Assembly: GCA_002385675.1 (NCBI GenBank)
Contig: DGDY01000015.1
Location: 4,710 to 16,163, forward strand
Source of the DNA: Anaerolineales bacterium UBA3940
GTDB taxonomy: Bacteria; Chloroflexota; Anaerolineae; Aggregatilineales; UBA3940
DNA: 11,454 bases
Direction: 5' to 3'
The notes under the pieces were generated by a model. It had not been told where the DNA came from, made no database searches, and saw only the letters and a program-made list of their open reading frames with translations. A program made the position numbers and the translations under genes. Below are positions 1 through 8,372 of this stretch, one piece after another (positions within the stretch are counted from its first letter, which is position 1; the number at the start of each line of letters is the position of its first letter).

Positions 1-447
1 GCCTTCACCCACGTTTCCTATGATGACTTCCGCATCGTGCGCGACCGGCTGCTGGGCGACCAGACCCGCAGCGCACGCAAGCGGCTTATCCCCTACGTGG
101 TGTTTATCGACCCGCAGCTTGCGCACATCGGGCTGAAGGAGCATGAGGCACGGCAGCAGGGCTACCGGGTCAGGGTGGCACGCCTGCCGATGAGCGATGT
201 GGCGCGGGCGGTTGAGACGAGCGAGACGCGCGGCTTCATGAAAGCGGTAGTCGATGCGGATACCGGGCAGATCCTCGGCGCAACGGTGCTCGGCGCCGAG
301 GGCGGGGAGATCGTCTCCATGCTGGAAATCGCCATGATGGGCGGGCTGCCGTATACCGCGCTGCGTGACGGCATCTTCGCGCACCCGCTGCTGGCGGAGT
401 CGCTGAACAACCTGTTCGCCAGGCTGGACGAGGGCGACGCAGACTGA
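1..447 (+). CDS. FAD-dependent pyridine nucleotide-disulfide oxidoreductase, C-terminal part (RclA/MerA-like)
   Basis: The reading frame is open from base 1, so the gene starts left of the window; the visible 148 residues are the dimerisation domain of the glutathione-reductase fold. It opens with the segment [13 protein letters not shown], which is typical of RclA- and mercuric-reductase-like flavoproteins, continues with [15 protein letters not shown], and ends with [14 protein letters not shown]. The last segment carries the His-Pro...Glu signature (HPxxxE) in which the His-Glu pair reaches across the dimer to the partner's redox disulfide. The redox CxxxxC and the FAD and NAD(P) Rossmann motifs lie outside the window, so the substrate cannot be told; a thiol-disulfide, metal or reactive-chlorine-type reductase is likely. 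A dihydrolipoamide dehydrogenase is less likely, because the interface sequence is closer to RclA as I remember it. The internal GTG at 37 is not the start. Confidence 0.85.
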   Translation, partial: AFTHVSYDDFRIVRDRLLGDQTRSARKRLIPYVVFIDPQLAHIGLKEHEARQQGYRVRVARLPMSDVARAVETSETRGFMKAVVDADTGQILGATVLGAEGGEIVSMLEIAMMGGLPYTALRDGIFAHPLLAESLNNLFARLDEGDAD

Positions 448-510
448 CGACGCGCAGCGGGAAGCCCACCGGTAGAGCCTCACCGGCTGGTCATCCCCGC
501 GCGGAAGGAC

Positions 511-516
511 TACAAT
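511..516 (+). promoter_or_regulatory. Putative -10 box (TACAAT) before the SGNH-like gene
   Basis: TACAAT lies in the 142-nt gap between the oxidoreductase and the SGNH-like gene and would start a transcript near 523. No convincing -35 hexamer is seen 16-18 nt upstream. The same kind of A/T-rich hexamer stands out against GC-rich surroundings at three other places in the window, which is the main support. Confidence 0.35.
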
Positions 517-540
517 CGCCTTGCCATACCCGTACCTGAA

Positions 541-573
541 GCAGCCCACCGGCTGCCGCCAACACCAAGGAGG
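541..573 (+). promoter_or_regulatory. Leader hairpin and Shine-Dalgarno of the SGNH-like gene
   Basis: GCAGCC at 541-546 pairs perfectly with GGCTGC at 551-556 around the loop CACC. It is followed by AAGGAGG at 567-573, the strongest Shine-Dalgarno sequence in the window. The spacer to the ATG at 590 is 16 nt, which is long. The in-frame TTG at 575 lies only 1 nt after the SD, too close to use it. The open frame back to TTG 521 starts upstream of the SD and is therefore unlikely to be the start. Confidence 0.45.
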
Positions 574-589
574 CTTGTCTCGTTCATCC

Positions 590-1738
590 ATGCGTCTCAA
601 GGACTTCGCCCTTCCCCCGCTGCGCGATGCGCTGCGCGTGCTCATCAAGGCGCTGATCATCCTGACCGTTGCCAACGTCGTGCTCCTTGCCGCCGACATC
701 AACCCGGTGCATGCGCTGATCCGGCTCAACACCTTCGATCTTCTCGGCAAGGCCCGGACGCGACTCATCTACCCCGGCGACCTCGCCAACGGCCAGCTTC
801 CCGTCGAGGCGCTGCTGGCCGCCCACGCCGCCGGTACGCCGAAACCGGCTGGCGAGTACCGCGTGTTTCTGCTGGGCGATGCCGGCATTGCAGGCTGGGG
901 CGTGCCGGATGGCGACACGCTCGCCGACGAACTGAACGAACTGGCCCTGCGCCGGATCGGGCAGCGGGTCGTCGTCTACAACCTCGCCTATCCGCAACCC
1001 TCCGCCCTGCGCGACCTGCTGATCCTCGACGCGGCGCTCGCCTACGAGCCGGACCTGATCGTGTGGTTCGTCACGCCGGAGACGCTCAACAACGCGCCCT
1101 CGGCGGATGAGTCCAACCCGGTCTTTTACGAGATCAACGCCGACCGGCTGGCCGCTCTCGCGGAGGAATACCCCGACCTGGTCGGCGGGTGGGTGCAAGC
1201 CCGGAACCTGCTCCCCGCCGGGCCGGAGGGGCCGCGGCTGACCACACTGCGCGATCAGGGCCTGCTGCCCATCTGGCTGCGGAGCCTGAGCTACCCGTTC
1301 CGGCAGGCGCACCTTGCCCGGCTGCCCGACCCGCCCGAGGGTCTGCCGCCTCCGCCGCGCCCGCGCTATACGATGCAGCATCCCGGCTTCCGTAACATGC
1401 CGGACAACGTGTGGGATATCCTGCGTGCGGGGTGCCGGGCAGCCGGGGCGGGCGGCGCGGAGTTGGTCGTCGTCAACCAGCCGATCGCCGTGGGCGAGGA
1501 ACAGGGGGCGGTCGCCAGCTATAATCAGAGGTACGGGCGCGAGATGTACGACCGCTACCGCGAGGCGCTCGTGTGGTTTACGGATTACTATGGTCTATGG
1601 TATGTCGACCTGTGGGACGCCATACCGCCCGGTCGTTTCATGGACGCGCCGACTCACCTTGACGCACTCGGACACAAGATGCTAGCCGCGCAGCTACAGA
1701 ACGTGCTGACCGGGCAGGGCGGATCGGCCTGCCGCTAG
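590..1738 (+). CDS. Membrane-anchored SGNH/GDSL hydrolase-like protein with Ala at the nucleophile position
   Basis: Starting at ATG 590 the protein has 382 residues. Residues 17-35 form one hydrophobic helix after a short basic N-terminus, so it is probably a signal anchor with the domain outside the membrane. The segment VFLLGDAGIAGWGV (residues 92-105) matches block I of the SGNH fold, but the catalytic serine of GDS is Ala98 (codon GCC at 881-883). PDLIVWFVTPETLNN then resembles the block III region, and DAPTHLDALGH near the C-terminus supplies an Asp352/His356 pair like the family's Asp-His. The rest of the fold looks intact, so this may be a binding or acyl-transfer relative without hydrolase activity, or a variant lineage. 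Substrate is unknown; envelope polysaccharide or lipid is a guess. It lies 40 nt before pncB on the same strand with no hairpin between them, so readthrough into pncB is possible. Confidence 0.65.
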   Translation: MRLKDFALPPLRDALRVLIKALIILTVANVVLLAADINPVHALIRLNTFDLLGKARTRLIYPGDLANGQLPVEALLAAHAAGTPKPAGEYRVFLLGDAGIAGWGVPDGDTLADELNELALRRIGQRVVVYNLAYPQPSALRDLLILDAALAYEPDLIVWFVTPETLNNAPSADESNPVFYEINADRLAALAEEYPDLVGGWVQARNLLPAGPEGPRLTTLRDQGLLPIWLRSLSYPFRQAHLARLPDPPEGLPPPPRPRYTMQHPGFRNMPDNVWDILRAGCRAAGAGGAELVVVNQPIAVGEEQGAVASYNQRYGREMYDRYREALVWFTDYYGLWYVDLWDAIPPGRFMDAPTHLDALGHKMLAAQLQNVLTGQGGSACR

Positions 1739-1778
1739 CACCCCGGTCGACAACCCGACTTAGCCAAAGGATCGATTG

Positions 1779-3332
<1,554 letters not shown>

Positions 3333-3354
3333 GTGGTAGGCCCTCACCTCTGCC

Positions 3355-3384
3355 CCCCGGCGACTGGCGGTCGCCGGGGTCTTT
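3355..3384 (+). terminator. Strong terminator-like hairpin after pncB
   Basis: CCCCGGCGAC at 3355-3364 pairs perfectly with GTCGCCGGGG at 3370-3379 around a 5-nt loop. TCTTT follows directly, then a run of C and T. It begins 22 nt after the pncB stop. The T-tract is short, so termination may be partial or Rho-assisted, but the stem is very strong. Confidence 0.65.
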
Positions 3385-3436
3385 CCCCTCTCCCGGACGC
3401 GACCTTCGGTCGCTGGGAGAGGGGTTGGGGGTGAGG
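3385..3436 (+). repeat. Palindromic intergenic repeat of the CCCCTCTCCC...GGGAGAGGGG type
   Basis: CCCCTCTCCC at 3385-3394 pairs perfectly with GGGAGAGGGG at 3415-3424. An inner stem GCGACC (3399-3404) / GGTCGC (3408-3413) closes a 3-nt loop. The element continues as TTGGGGGTGAGG to 3436. Read on the - strand its frame gives the peptide string PHPQPLSQ, which from memory recurs in spurious translations of dispersed repeats across many bacterial genomes. It lies directly behind the pncB terminator and in front of the OsmC promoter. I infer a dispersed, non-coding REP/MITE-like unit. Confidence 0.65.
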
Positions 3437-3481
3437 AATTGGGGATGAGGCCCTCATGCGCAAAGCGGCGGGCCGTGTGTC

Positions 3482-3487
3482 TATAAT
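3482..3487 (+). promoter_or_regulatory. Putative -10 box (TATAAT) of the OsmC-family gene
   Basis: A perfect TATAAT lies 46 nt before the ATG at 3533, predicting a leader of about 40 nt with AAAGGA at 3519-3524 as Shine-Dalgarno. No good -35 is visible. Its place after a terminator and a repeat supports independent transcription of this gene. Confidence 0.5.
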
Positions 3488-3532
3488 CAGAGGTGGGATC
3501 GCTCTGTACGGTTGGAGTAAAGGAAACGACGC

Positions 3533-3979
3533 ATGGCCGAGAGACTTATCGTTCGCCAGAACAGGCAGATGGAAGTGGAGATCCTCACCGATAACCCGCT
3601 CAACCCCGATTCCCCGGAGCTTGTGCACATCCAGGATATTTACGACCTCACGCCCTTCACACTGCTGCTCGCCAGCCTGGGAACCTGCACCACCATCCTG
3701 ATCTACAGCTATGCCCAGAACCATCACTACCCGGTGGACGAGGCCGAGGTCCGTATGACGTTCCGGGAGGGAGAGGGGGGCCAGGACGAGATCGTCGTGT
3801 TCGTGGACGTGCGCGGCAAAGGTTTGGAAGAGGAGGATCGCCAGCACCTCATCCGCATATCCGAGCACTGCTCGATCCACAAGTTGCTGGACAAAGGCGT
3901 GCCGATACACTGGTTTGACTACCAGGCTGCGCTGGCCGAGCACGAGAAGCACCATCACGCCGACGAACACGACGAGTAG
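3533..3979 (+). CDS. OsmC-family protein (peroxiredoxin-like) with His-rich tail
   Basis: OsmC/Ohr-family proteins are small dimeric cytoplasmic proteins that reduce organic hydroperoxides with a conserved cysteine pair. This 148-residue product has Cys52 in PFTLLLASLGTCTTILIYSYA, at the start of the long central helix, and Cys113 in ISEHCSIHKLL, the two expected positions. The DLTPFTLLLASL stretch is the usual approach to the first cysteine. The last twelve residues hold five histidines (137, 140-142, 146) among acidic residues, a tail not typical of the family and possibly metal-binding. ATG 3533 has AAAGGA about 8 nt upstream. The gene stands alone between the palindromic repeat and the aminotransferase promoter, so its partner reductant is unknown. 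Other OsmC relatives of unknown activity are the main alternative to a true peroxidase. Confidence 0.85.
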   Translation: MAERLIVRQNRQMEVEILTDNPLNPDSPELVHIQDIYDLTPFTLLLASLGTCTTILIYSYAQNHHYPVDEAEVRMTFREGEGGQDEIVVFVDVRGKGLEEEDRQHLIRISEHCSIHKLLDKGVPIHWFDYQAALAEHEKHHHADEHDE

Positions 3980-4056
3980 GCCCGGAGCCGTCACGTCACA
4001 TGCCATTTTTCCCGGACAACGCCTAACGTTTGACCATTCACGCCGCCACCAACCTC

Positions 4057-4065
4057 TGCTACAAT
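4057..4065 (+). promoter_or_regulatory. Extended -10 promoter (TGC TACAAT) of the aminotransferase-pckA operon
   Basis: TGCTACAAT forms an extended -10 element, predicting a start near 4072. TTGACC at 4030-4035 is 24 nt away, too far to be its -35, and TTGACA at 4080-4085 has no usable -10 at 17 nt. The predicted leader is about 70 nt and contains the hairpin at 4088-4112. Confidence 0.5.
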
Positions 4066-4087
4066 TCCCTCTGTGTTAATTGACATA

Positions 4088-4112
4088 CCCTGATTTGCAC
4101 CCGCAATCAGGG
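4088..4112 (+). promoter_or_regulatory. Leader hairpin/dyad before the aminotransferase gene
   Basis: CCCTGATT (4088-4095) is the exact reverse complement of AATCAGGG (4105-4112). If one T bulges, the stem grows inward through TGC/GCA to a 4-nt ACCC loop. CTGTTTC follows, which is a poor U-tract. It ends 14 nt before the AGGAGG at 4127-4132 that serves ATG 4144. It could be an attenuator, an mRNA-stabilising stem or a protein-binding dyad; the sequence alone does not decide. Confidence 0.5.
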
Positions 4113-4143
4113 CTGTTTCATCCACCAGGAGGCACACTGCTCC

Positions 4144-5361
4144 ATGAGCATTAGCCAGTTAGCACGGTCCATTGAGGAGTCGCCGACGCTAGCCCTCAAC
4201 GAGGAAGCCCGCCTGCTGCGGGCCAAGGGCGAGCCGGTCATCCACCTCGGCATCGGCGAGCCGAAGAACAAGGCGCCCATCAGCGCCATCCTGTCATCCG
4301 CTGCCAAACTGAATACCGGCGACATCAAGTATGCCCCTACAGATGGCCTTCCCTCGCTCAAGAAGGCCATCATCCGTTATACGGAGGAGAACTACGGACG
4401 CCTGCCCGCTCCCGAGCAGGTGATCGTCTCAACCGGGGCGAAGCAGTCACTGTACAACATCCTGCTCTCCATCGTTGACCCGCAGGACGAGGTGATCCTG
4501 CTCGCGCCGTACTGGGTCAGCTACCCGGAGATGATCCGGATGGCGTACGGCGTCCCGGTCGTGGTGCGCCCGACGGATGACAGCTTCCAGCCCCGGATGG
4601 AGGAGATCGAGGAGGCGGTCAGTTCCTACACCAAGGCCATTATCGTCAACAGCCCCAACAACCCGTCCGGCGTGATCTACCCGGAGTCGTTCATCGCCGC
4701 ACTGGTAGACTTCTGCGAGCGGCGTGGCATCTGGCTGATCATGGACGATATCTACCACAAACTCGTCTTTGACGGGCAACGCGCGCCTTCCGCCTACCAG
4801 TTCACAAACAAGGACATCGAGAACTCGCGGATCATCATCTGCAACGGCGTCTCGAAGCTCTACGGCATGACGGGCTTCCGCATCGGCTGGACGGTTGCCA
4901 GCAGCCGGCTCGTCGAGGCGATGGGCAAGATCCAGGCGCAGACGACCTCATGCCCGCCCGTTGTGTCGCAGGCTGCCGCCGAGGGCGCGCTGACCGGCAT
5001 GCAGAGCGTCGTCGAAAACCTGCGGCTGACCATCCAGAACAACCGCGACGTCATGATGAACGAGCTGCGTTCCTTCACCGATGTCCACGTGACGACGCCC
5101 TGCGGCACGTTCTACTGCCTGCCCGACTTCCGCGCCTACAACGGCAACTCCGTCGAGCTGGCGACCTTCCTGCTCAAGAAGGCGCTCGTTGTGACCGTGC
5201 CGGGCGTCAGCTTCGGCATGGAGGGCCACCTGCGCCTGAGCTATGCAGGCTCCGTCAAGGACGTGACCGAGGGCATCAAGCGCATGAAGTGGGCGCTCGA
5301 CCCGAACGCCCCGAACGAAATCTACATCGGCGACCGCAAGCTCGTCCGCGACTGGATGTAA
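4144..5361 (+). CDS. PLP-dependent class I/II aminotransferase (aspartate aminotransferase-like)
   Basis: This cytoplasmic fold-type I enzyme moves an amino group between an amino acid and a 2-oxo acid, most likely with aspartate/oxaloacetate or a related pair. The 405-residue product shows the full active site: NNPSG (172-176), DDIY (201-204) with Asp201 for the pyridine nitrogen and Tyr204 for the phenol oxygen, SKLYGMTGFRIGW (237-249) with the Schiff-base Lys238, and LRLSYAG with Arg364 for the substrate carboxylate. The N-terminal segment reads GIGEPKNKAP, where many relatives have GEPDF, so it belongs to a side branch of the AspC-type group. About 20 residues extend past the usual end. 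AGGAGG at 4127-4132 fits ATG 4144. The pckA start lies 14 nt after its stop, suggesting joint expression and oxaloacetate as the shared metabolite (inferred). Confidence 0.9.
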   Translation: MSISQLARSIEESPTLALNEEARLLRAKGEPVIHLGIGEPKNKAPISAILSSAAKLNTGDIKYAPTDGLPSLKKAIIRYTEENYGRLPAPEQVIVSTGAKQSLYNILLSIVDPQDEVILLAPYWVSYPEMIRMAYGVPVVVRPTDDSFQPRMEEIEEAVSSYTKAIIVNSPNNPSGVIYPESFIAALVDFCERRGIWLIMDDIYHKLVFDGQRAPSAYQFTNKDIENSRIIICNGVSKLYGMTGFRIGWTVASSRLVEAMGKIQAQTTSCPPVVSQAAAEGALTGMQSVVENLRLTIQNNRDVMMNELRSFTDVHVTTPCGTFYCLPDFRAYNGNSVELATFLLKKALVVTVPGVSFGMEGHLRLSYAGSVKDVTEGIKRMKWALDPNAPNEIYIGDRKLVRDWM

Positions 5362-5375
5362 GGGGAGGACCAGCC

Positions 5376-7043
5376 ATGAACAACCTGCTCAATATCAAGA
5401 CCCCCGCCCAGAGCCAGGCCGCCGACCTCAAGAGCGATTACGGGCTGAGCAACCACGGCCTGAGCAACCTGAACACCGTCTACTGGAACCTGCCCACCGA
5501 GGCCCTGTACGAGGAGATCACCTTCCGGGGTGAGGGGCGCGTCGTGAACGGCGGCCCGATCGCCGTGAACTCCGGCAAGCACACCGCCCGCGCCGCGCAG
5601 GACAAGTACATCGTGCGCGAGCCGAGTACCGAGAACAACATCTGGTGGGGTGAGTACAACCGCCCGATCAGCCCGGAGAAGTTCAACGAGACGTTCAGCC
5701 GCCTGCAGGGCTACCTCCAGGGGCGGGACGTGTTCGTGCAGGACTGCTACGCCGGGGCCGATCCCGACTACCGGCTGCCGGTGCGCATCATCACCGAGTA
5801 CGCCTGGCACAGCCTGTTCGCCCGCAACATGTTCATCCAGCCGCGCAGCCGCGAGGAATATCGCCAGCACGTGCCGGAGTTCACCGTTATCGCCGCGCCG
5901 GGCTTCAAGGCCTTCGAGCCGATTGACGGCACGCGCACGAGCACGTTCATCATCATCAACTTCGAGCAGCGGCTGTGCATCATCGGCGATTCCGGCTACG
6001 GCGGCGAGATCAAGAAGTCGATCTTCACGGTGATGAACTACCTGCTGCCGCTTGAGGGCGTCATGAGCATGCACTGCTCGGCGAACCAGGGCAGCGATGC
6101 GGACGATGTCGCGCTATTCTTCGGGCTGTCGGGCACGGGCAAGACGACGCTCTCGACCGACCCTTCGCGCGGGCTGATCGGCGACGACGAGCACGGCTGG
6201 AACGATTCGGGCGTGTTCAACATCGAGGGCGGCAGCTACGCCAAGGTGATCCGGCTCTCTCCCACCGCCGAGCCGCAGATCTATGCGGCGGCGCACCGCT
6301 TCGGCACGCTGCTGGAGAACGTCGTCTACGACCCGACGACGCGCCGCGTGGACCTCGACGACCCCTCGATCACAGAGAACACCCGCGCTTCCTACCCGCT
6401 GGAGTTCGTGCCGAACGCGGTCGAGGCCAAGCGCGGCGGACACCCACGCAACATCATCCTGCTGACGTGCGATGCACAGGGCGTGATGCCGCCCATCGCC
6501 CGCCTCTCGACGGAGCAGGCGCTGTACCACTTCATCTCCGGCTACACGTCGAAGGTCGGCGGCACGGAAGTCGGGCTGGGTGAGGAGCCGGAGATTACGT
6601 TCAGCGCGTGCTTCGGCGCACCGTTCATGGTCCACCACCCGACGTTCTACGCCGACCTGCTGAAGCGCAAGATCGAGCGCTACGGCGTGAATTGCTGGCT
6701 GCTGAACACCGGCTGGGTTGGCGGGCCGTACGGCATCGGCAAGCGGATCAGCATCAGCCACACGCGGGCGCTGCTCAACGCCGCACTCAGCGGCAAGCTG
6801 AACGACGTCGAGTACTACACCGACCCGGTCTTTGGCTTCCAGGTGCCCAAGTCCTGCCCCGGCGTGCCGGAGGATGTGCTCTACCCCGCGCAGAGCTGGC
6901 CCAGCGAGGACGAGTACTGGCGCAAGTACCGCCAGCTTGCCGCCCGCTTCGTGGATAACTTCAAGAAGTATGCGGCGCAGGCCTCACCGGAGGTCCGCGC
7001 CGCCGGGCCGGTGCTCACCAACACCGTGCCGGGGGATGATTAA
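5376..7043 (+). CDS. pckA: Phosphoenolpyruvate carboxykinase (ATP)
   Basis: The enzyme converts oxaloacetate and ATP to phosphoenolpyruvate, CO2 and ADP, the first committed step of gluconeogenesis; it can run in reverse as an anaplerotic step. The 555-residue product carries GEIKKS (210-215, Lys213 a metal ligand), SMHCSANQG with His233 (231-239), the P-loop GLSGTGKTT (250-258, Lys256), and LIGDDEHGW (267-275) with the metal-binding Asp pair. The P-loop kinase motif is that of the ATP-type family, not the GTP type. Its length slightly exceeds the usual 520-540 because of an N-terminal stretch of roughly 20 residues. ATG 5376 has GGGGAGG at 5362-5368; the same frame is open farther upstream, but that part overlaps the aminotransferase and is not coding. 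Confidence 0.96.
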   Translation: MNNLLNIKTPAQSQAADLKSDYGLSNHGLSNLNTVYWNLPTEALYEEITFRGEGRVVNGGPIAVNSGKHTARAAQDKYIVREPSTENNIWWGEYNRPISPEKFNETFSRLQGYLQGRDVFVQDCYAGADPDYRLPVRIITEYAWHSLFARNMFIQPRSREEYRQHVPEFTVIAAPGFKAFEPIDGTRTSTFIIINFEQRLCIIGDSGYGGEIKKSIFTVMNYLLPLEGVMSMHCSANQGSDADDVALFFGLSGTGKTTLSTDPSRGLIGDDEHGWNDSGVFNIEGGSYAKVIRLSPTAEPQIYAAAHRFGTLLENVVYDPTTRRVDLDDPSITENTRASYPLEFVPNAVEAKRGGHPRNIILLTCDAQGVMPPIARLSTEQALYHFISGYTSKVGGTEVGLGEEPEITFSACFGAPFMVHHPTFYADLLKRKIERYGVNCWLLNTGWVGGPYGIGKRISISHTRALLNAALSGKLNDVEYYTDPVFGFQVPKSCPGVPEDVLYPAQSWPSEDEYWRKYRQLAARFVDNFKKYAAQASPEVRAAGPVLTNTVPGDD

Positions 7044-7067
7044 TATCGCAACCGGATGAGATGATCG

Positions 7068-7128
7068 GTAGGGGCAGGTCTAATGATGCAGCCAATGCGG
7101 AGCATCACGCATCACGACCTGCCCCTAC
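7068..7128. repeat. Long palindromic intergenic repeat between pckA and dinB
   Basis: GTAGGGGCAGGTC (7068-7080) and GACCTGCCCCTAC (7116-7128) are perfect 13-bp inverted arms. Inside them TGATGC (7084-7089) pairs with GCATCA (7102-7107), and GCATCAC occurs twice in tandem at 7102-7115. The GTAGGGGCAGG arm is a common form of dispersed palindrome in bacterial intergenic DNA (from memory). It begins 24 nt after the pckA stop and could act as a 3'-end stabiliser or terminator, although no U-tract follows. Confidence 0.65.
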
Positions 7129-7173
7129 AATTGCCTGACGCCCCCATCCCCCACAGCGCCGCTGCGCCCTTTC

Positions 7174-7182
7174 TGCTATCAT
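7174..7182 (+). promoter_or_regulatory. Extended -10 promoter (TGC TATCAT) of dinB, probably leaderless
   Basis: TGCTATCAT ends 7 nt before the dinB ATG at 7190, so the expected transcription start falls on or next to the A of the start codon. The intervening TTGGCCCC has no Shine-Dalgarno sequence. This is the textbook layout of a leaderless mRNA. No obvious LexA-type dyad is visible in 7044-7189. Confidence 0.5.
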
Positions 7183-7189
7183 TGGCCCC

Positions 7190-8368
7190 ATGACACGCAA
7201 GATCCTTCACCTCGACCTCGACGCGTTCTTCTGCGCCGTCGAGGAGCAGCGCGACCCCTCCCTGCGCGGCAGGGCGTTCGCCGTCGGCGGGCGGCCCGAA
7301 GAGCGCGGCGTGGTTGCCTCATGCTCGTACGCCGCGAGACAGTACGGCGTGCGCTCCGCCATGCCGATGTCGCAGGCGCTGCGCCTGTGCCCTGATCTGA
7401 TCATCGTGCCCAGCCGCCACGGCGTCTACGGCGAGGTATCGCGCCGCGTGATGGCCGTTCTGCACGACCTCACGCCAATCGTCGAGCAGGTTTCCATCGA
7501 CGAAGCCTTTCTGGACGTGAGCGGGCGGCGCGAGCCTGCGGAGGAACTGGCGCGAGGGCTTCAGGCAGTGATCCGCGATGAATTGGGGCTGCCGTGCTCG
7601 CTCGGTGTGGCGACGAACAAGCTCGTCGCCAAAATCGCGAACAACATCGGCAAGGCGCGGGCGGAGGGGCCCGGCCCGCCCAACGCCATCACCGTTGTGC
7701 CGCCGGGGGAGGAAGCGGCCTTCCTCGCGCCGCTCGATGTGCGGGAGCTGTGGGGCGTCGGCCCCAGGACCGCCGAGCGGCTGGCGCAGATGGGCATCCA
7801 CACCATCGGGGACCTGGCGGCATGGCCGGCGGACGACCTCACACGGCGCTTCGGCAAGCACGGGGCGGACCTTGCCCGGCGGGCGCGCGGCGAGGATGAC
7901 CGCCCGCTCGAAACCGAGCACGAGGCCAAGTCGATCAGCAAGGAAACGACCTTCGCTACCGACGTGAGCGACGGCAGGGTGCTGCGCGAAACCCTGCTTG
8001 AGCTTTCGATGGGCGTGGGACGGCGGCTGCGGCGGGCGGGCCTCAGCGGGCCGACCGTCAAGCTGAAGCTGCGCTGGGCGGATTTCACCACGCTCACGCG
8101 GCAGACAACGCTCCCCCAGCCGACCGACCAGGACAGCGTGATCTACGAGACAGCGCTGGCGCTGTTCGAGGCGACGTGGGAGCGCGGTCGCCCGGTGCGA
8201 TTGCTGGGCGTCGGCGTGACCGGGCTTGACGAGACCGTCTACCAGCTCCCGCTGTGGGACACCGGCTCGGTGGAGGAGCGCCGCCTGCTGGAAGCGCTCG
8301 ACGCCCTGCGCGACCGCTTCGGCGAGGGCGTCGTTAAGCGCGGCAGCCAGCTACGCGATGATGTTTGA
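7190..8368 (+). CDS. dinB: DNA polymerase IV (Y-family translesion polymerase)
   Basis: This error-prone polymerase copies past damaged bases and extends mismatched ends. In the 392-residue product the catalytic carboxylates are visible: Asp9 in HLDLDAFF and Asp104-Glu105 in SIDEAFLD, with Phe14 as steric gate against ribonucleotides. The thumb helix-hairpin-helix reads LWGVGPRTAERLAQMGIHTIGDL (in part at 188-209). The little-finger domain follows, and QLPLW (352-356) matches the beta-clamp binding motif QLxLF; as in many homologues, about 35 residues follow it. The start ATG is fixed by the LHLDLDAFF alignment and the promoter right before it. No imuA/imuB or other damage-response gene is adjacent. 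Confidence 0.95.
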   Translation: MTRKILHLDLDAFFCAVEEQRDPSLRGRAFAVGGRPEERGVVASCSYAARQYGVRSAMPMSQALRLCPDLIIVPSRHGVYGEVSRRVMAVLHDLTPIVEQVSIDEAFLDVSGRREPAEELARGLQAVIRDELGLPCSLGVATNKLVAKIANNIGKARAEGPGPPNAITVVPPGEEAAFLAPLDVRELWGVGPRTAERLAQMGIHTIGDLAAWPADDLTRRFGKHGADLARRARGEDDRPLETEHEAKSISKETTFATDVSDGRVLRETLLELSMGVGRRLRRAGLSGPTVKLKLRWADFTTLTRQTTLPQPTDQDSVIYETALALFEATWERGRPVRLLGVGVTGLDETVYQLPLWDTGSVEERRLLEALDALRDRFGEGVVKRGSQLRDDV

Positions 8369-8372
8369 TATT

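Noticed and set aside
521..589. Upstream start (TTG 521) for the SGNH-like gene
   Set aside because: The extra 23 residues show no signal or domain feature, and the AAGGAGG and a leader hairpin lie inside that stretch.
584..1381. 265-codon open frame on the - strand
   Set aside because: Antisense shadow of the SGNH-like gene, with low-complexity Arg/Gly/Val content.
1519..1532. 14-nt CTATAATCAGAGGT, identical to 3481-3494
   Set aside because: One copy is inside the SGNH-like coding region and the other is the OsmC -10 area; two 14-mers matching by chance in a window this size is not rare.
3344..4006. 220-codon open frame on the - strand
   Set aside because: Antisense to the OsmC gene and the palindromic repeat; its C-terminal part is the repeat-derived PHPQPLSQ string.
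4950..5375. Open frame continuing upstream of pckA by 142 codons
   Set aside because: It overlaps the aminotransferase in another frame and its translation is Arg/Pro/His-rich shadow sequence; ATG 5376 has a good Shine-Dalgarno and begins the real pckA homology.
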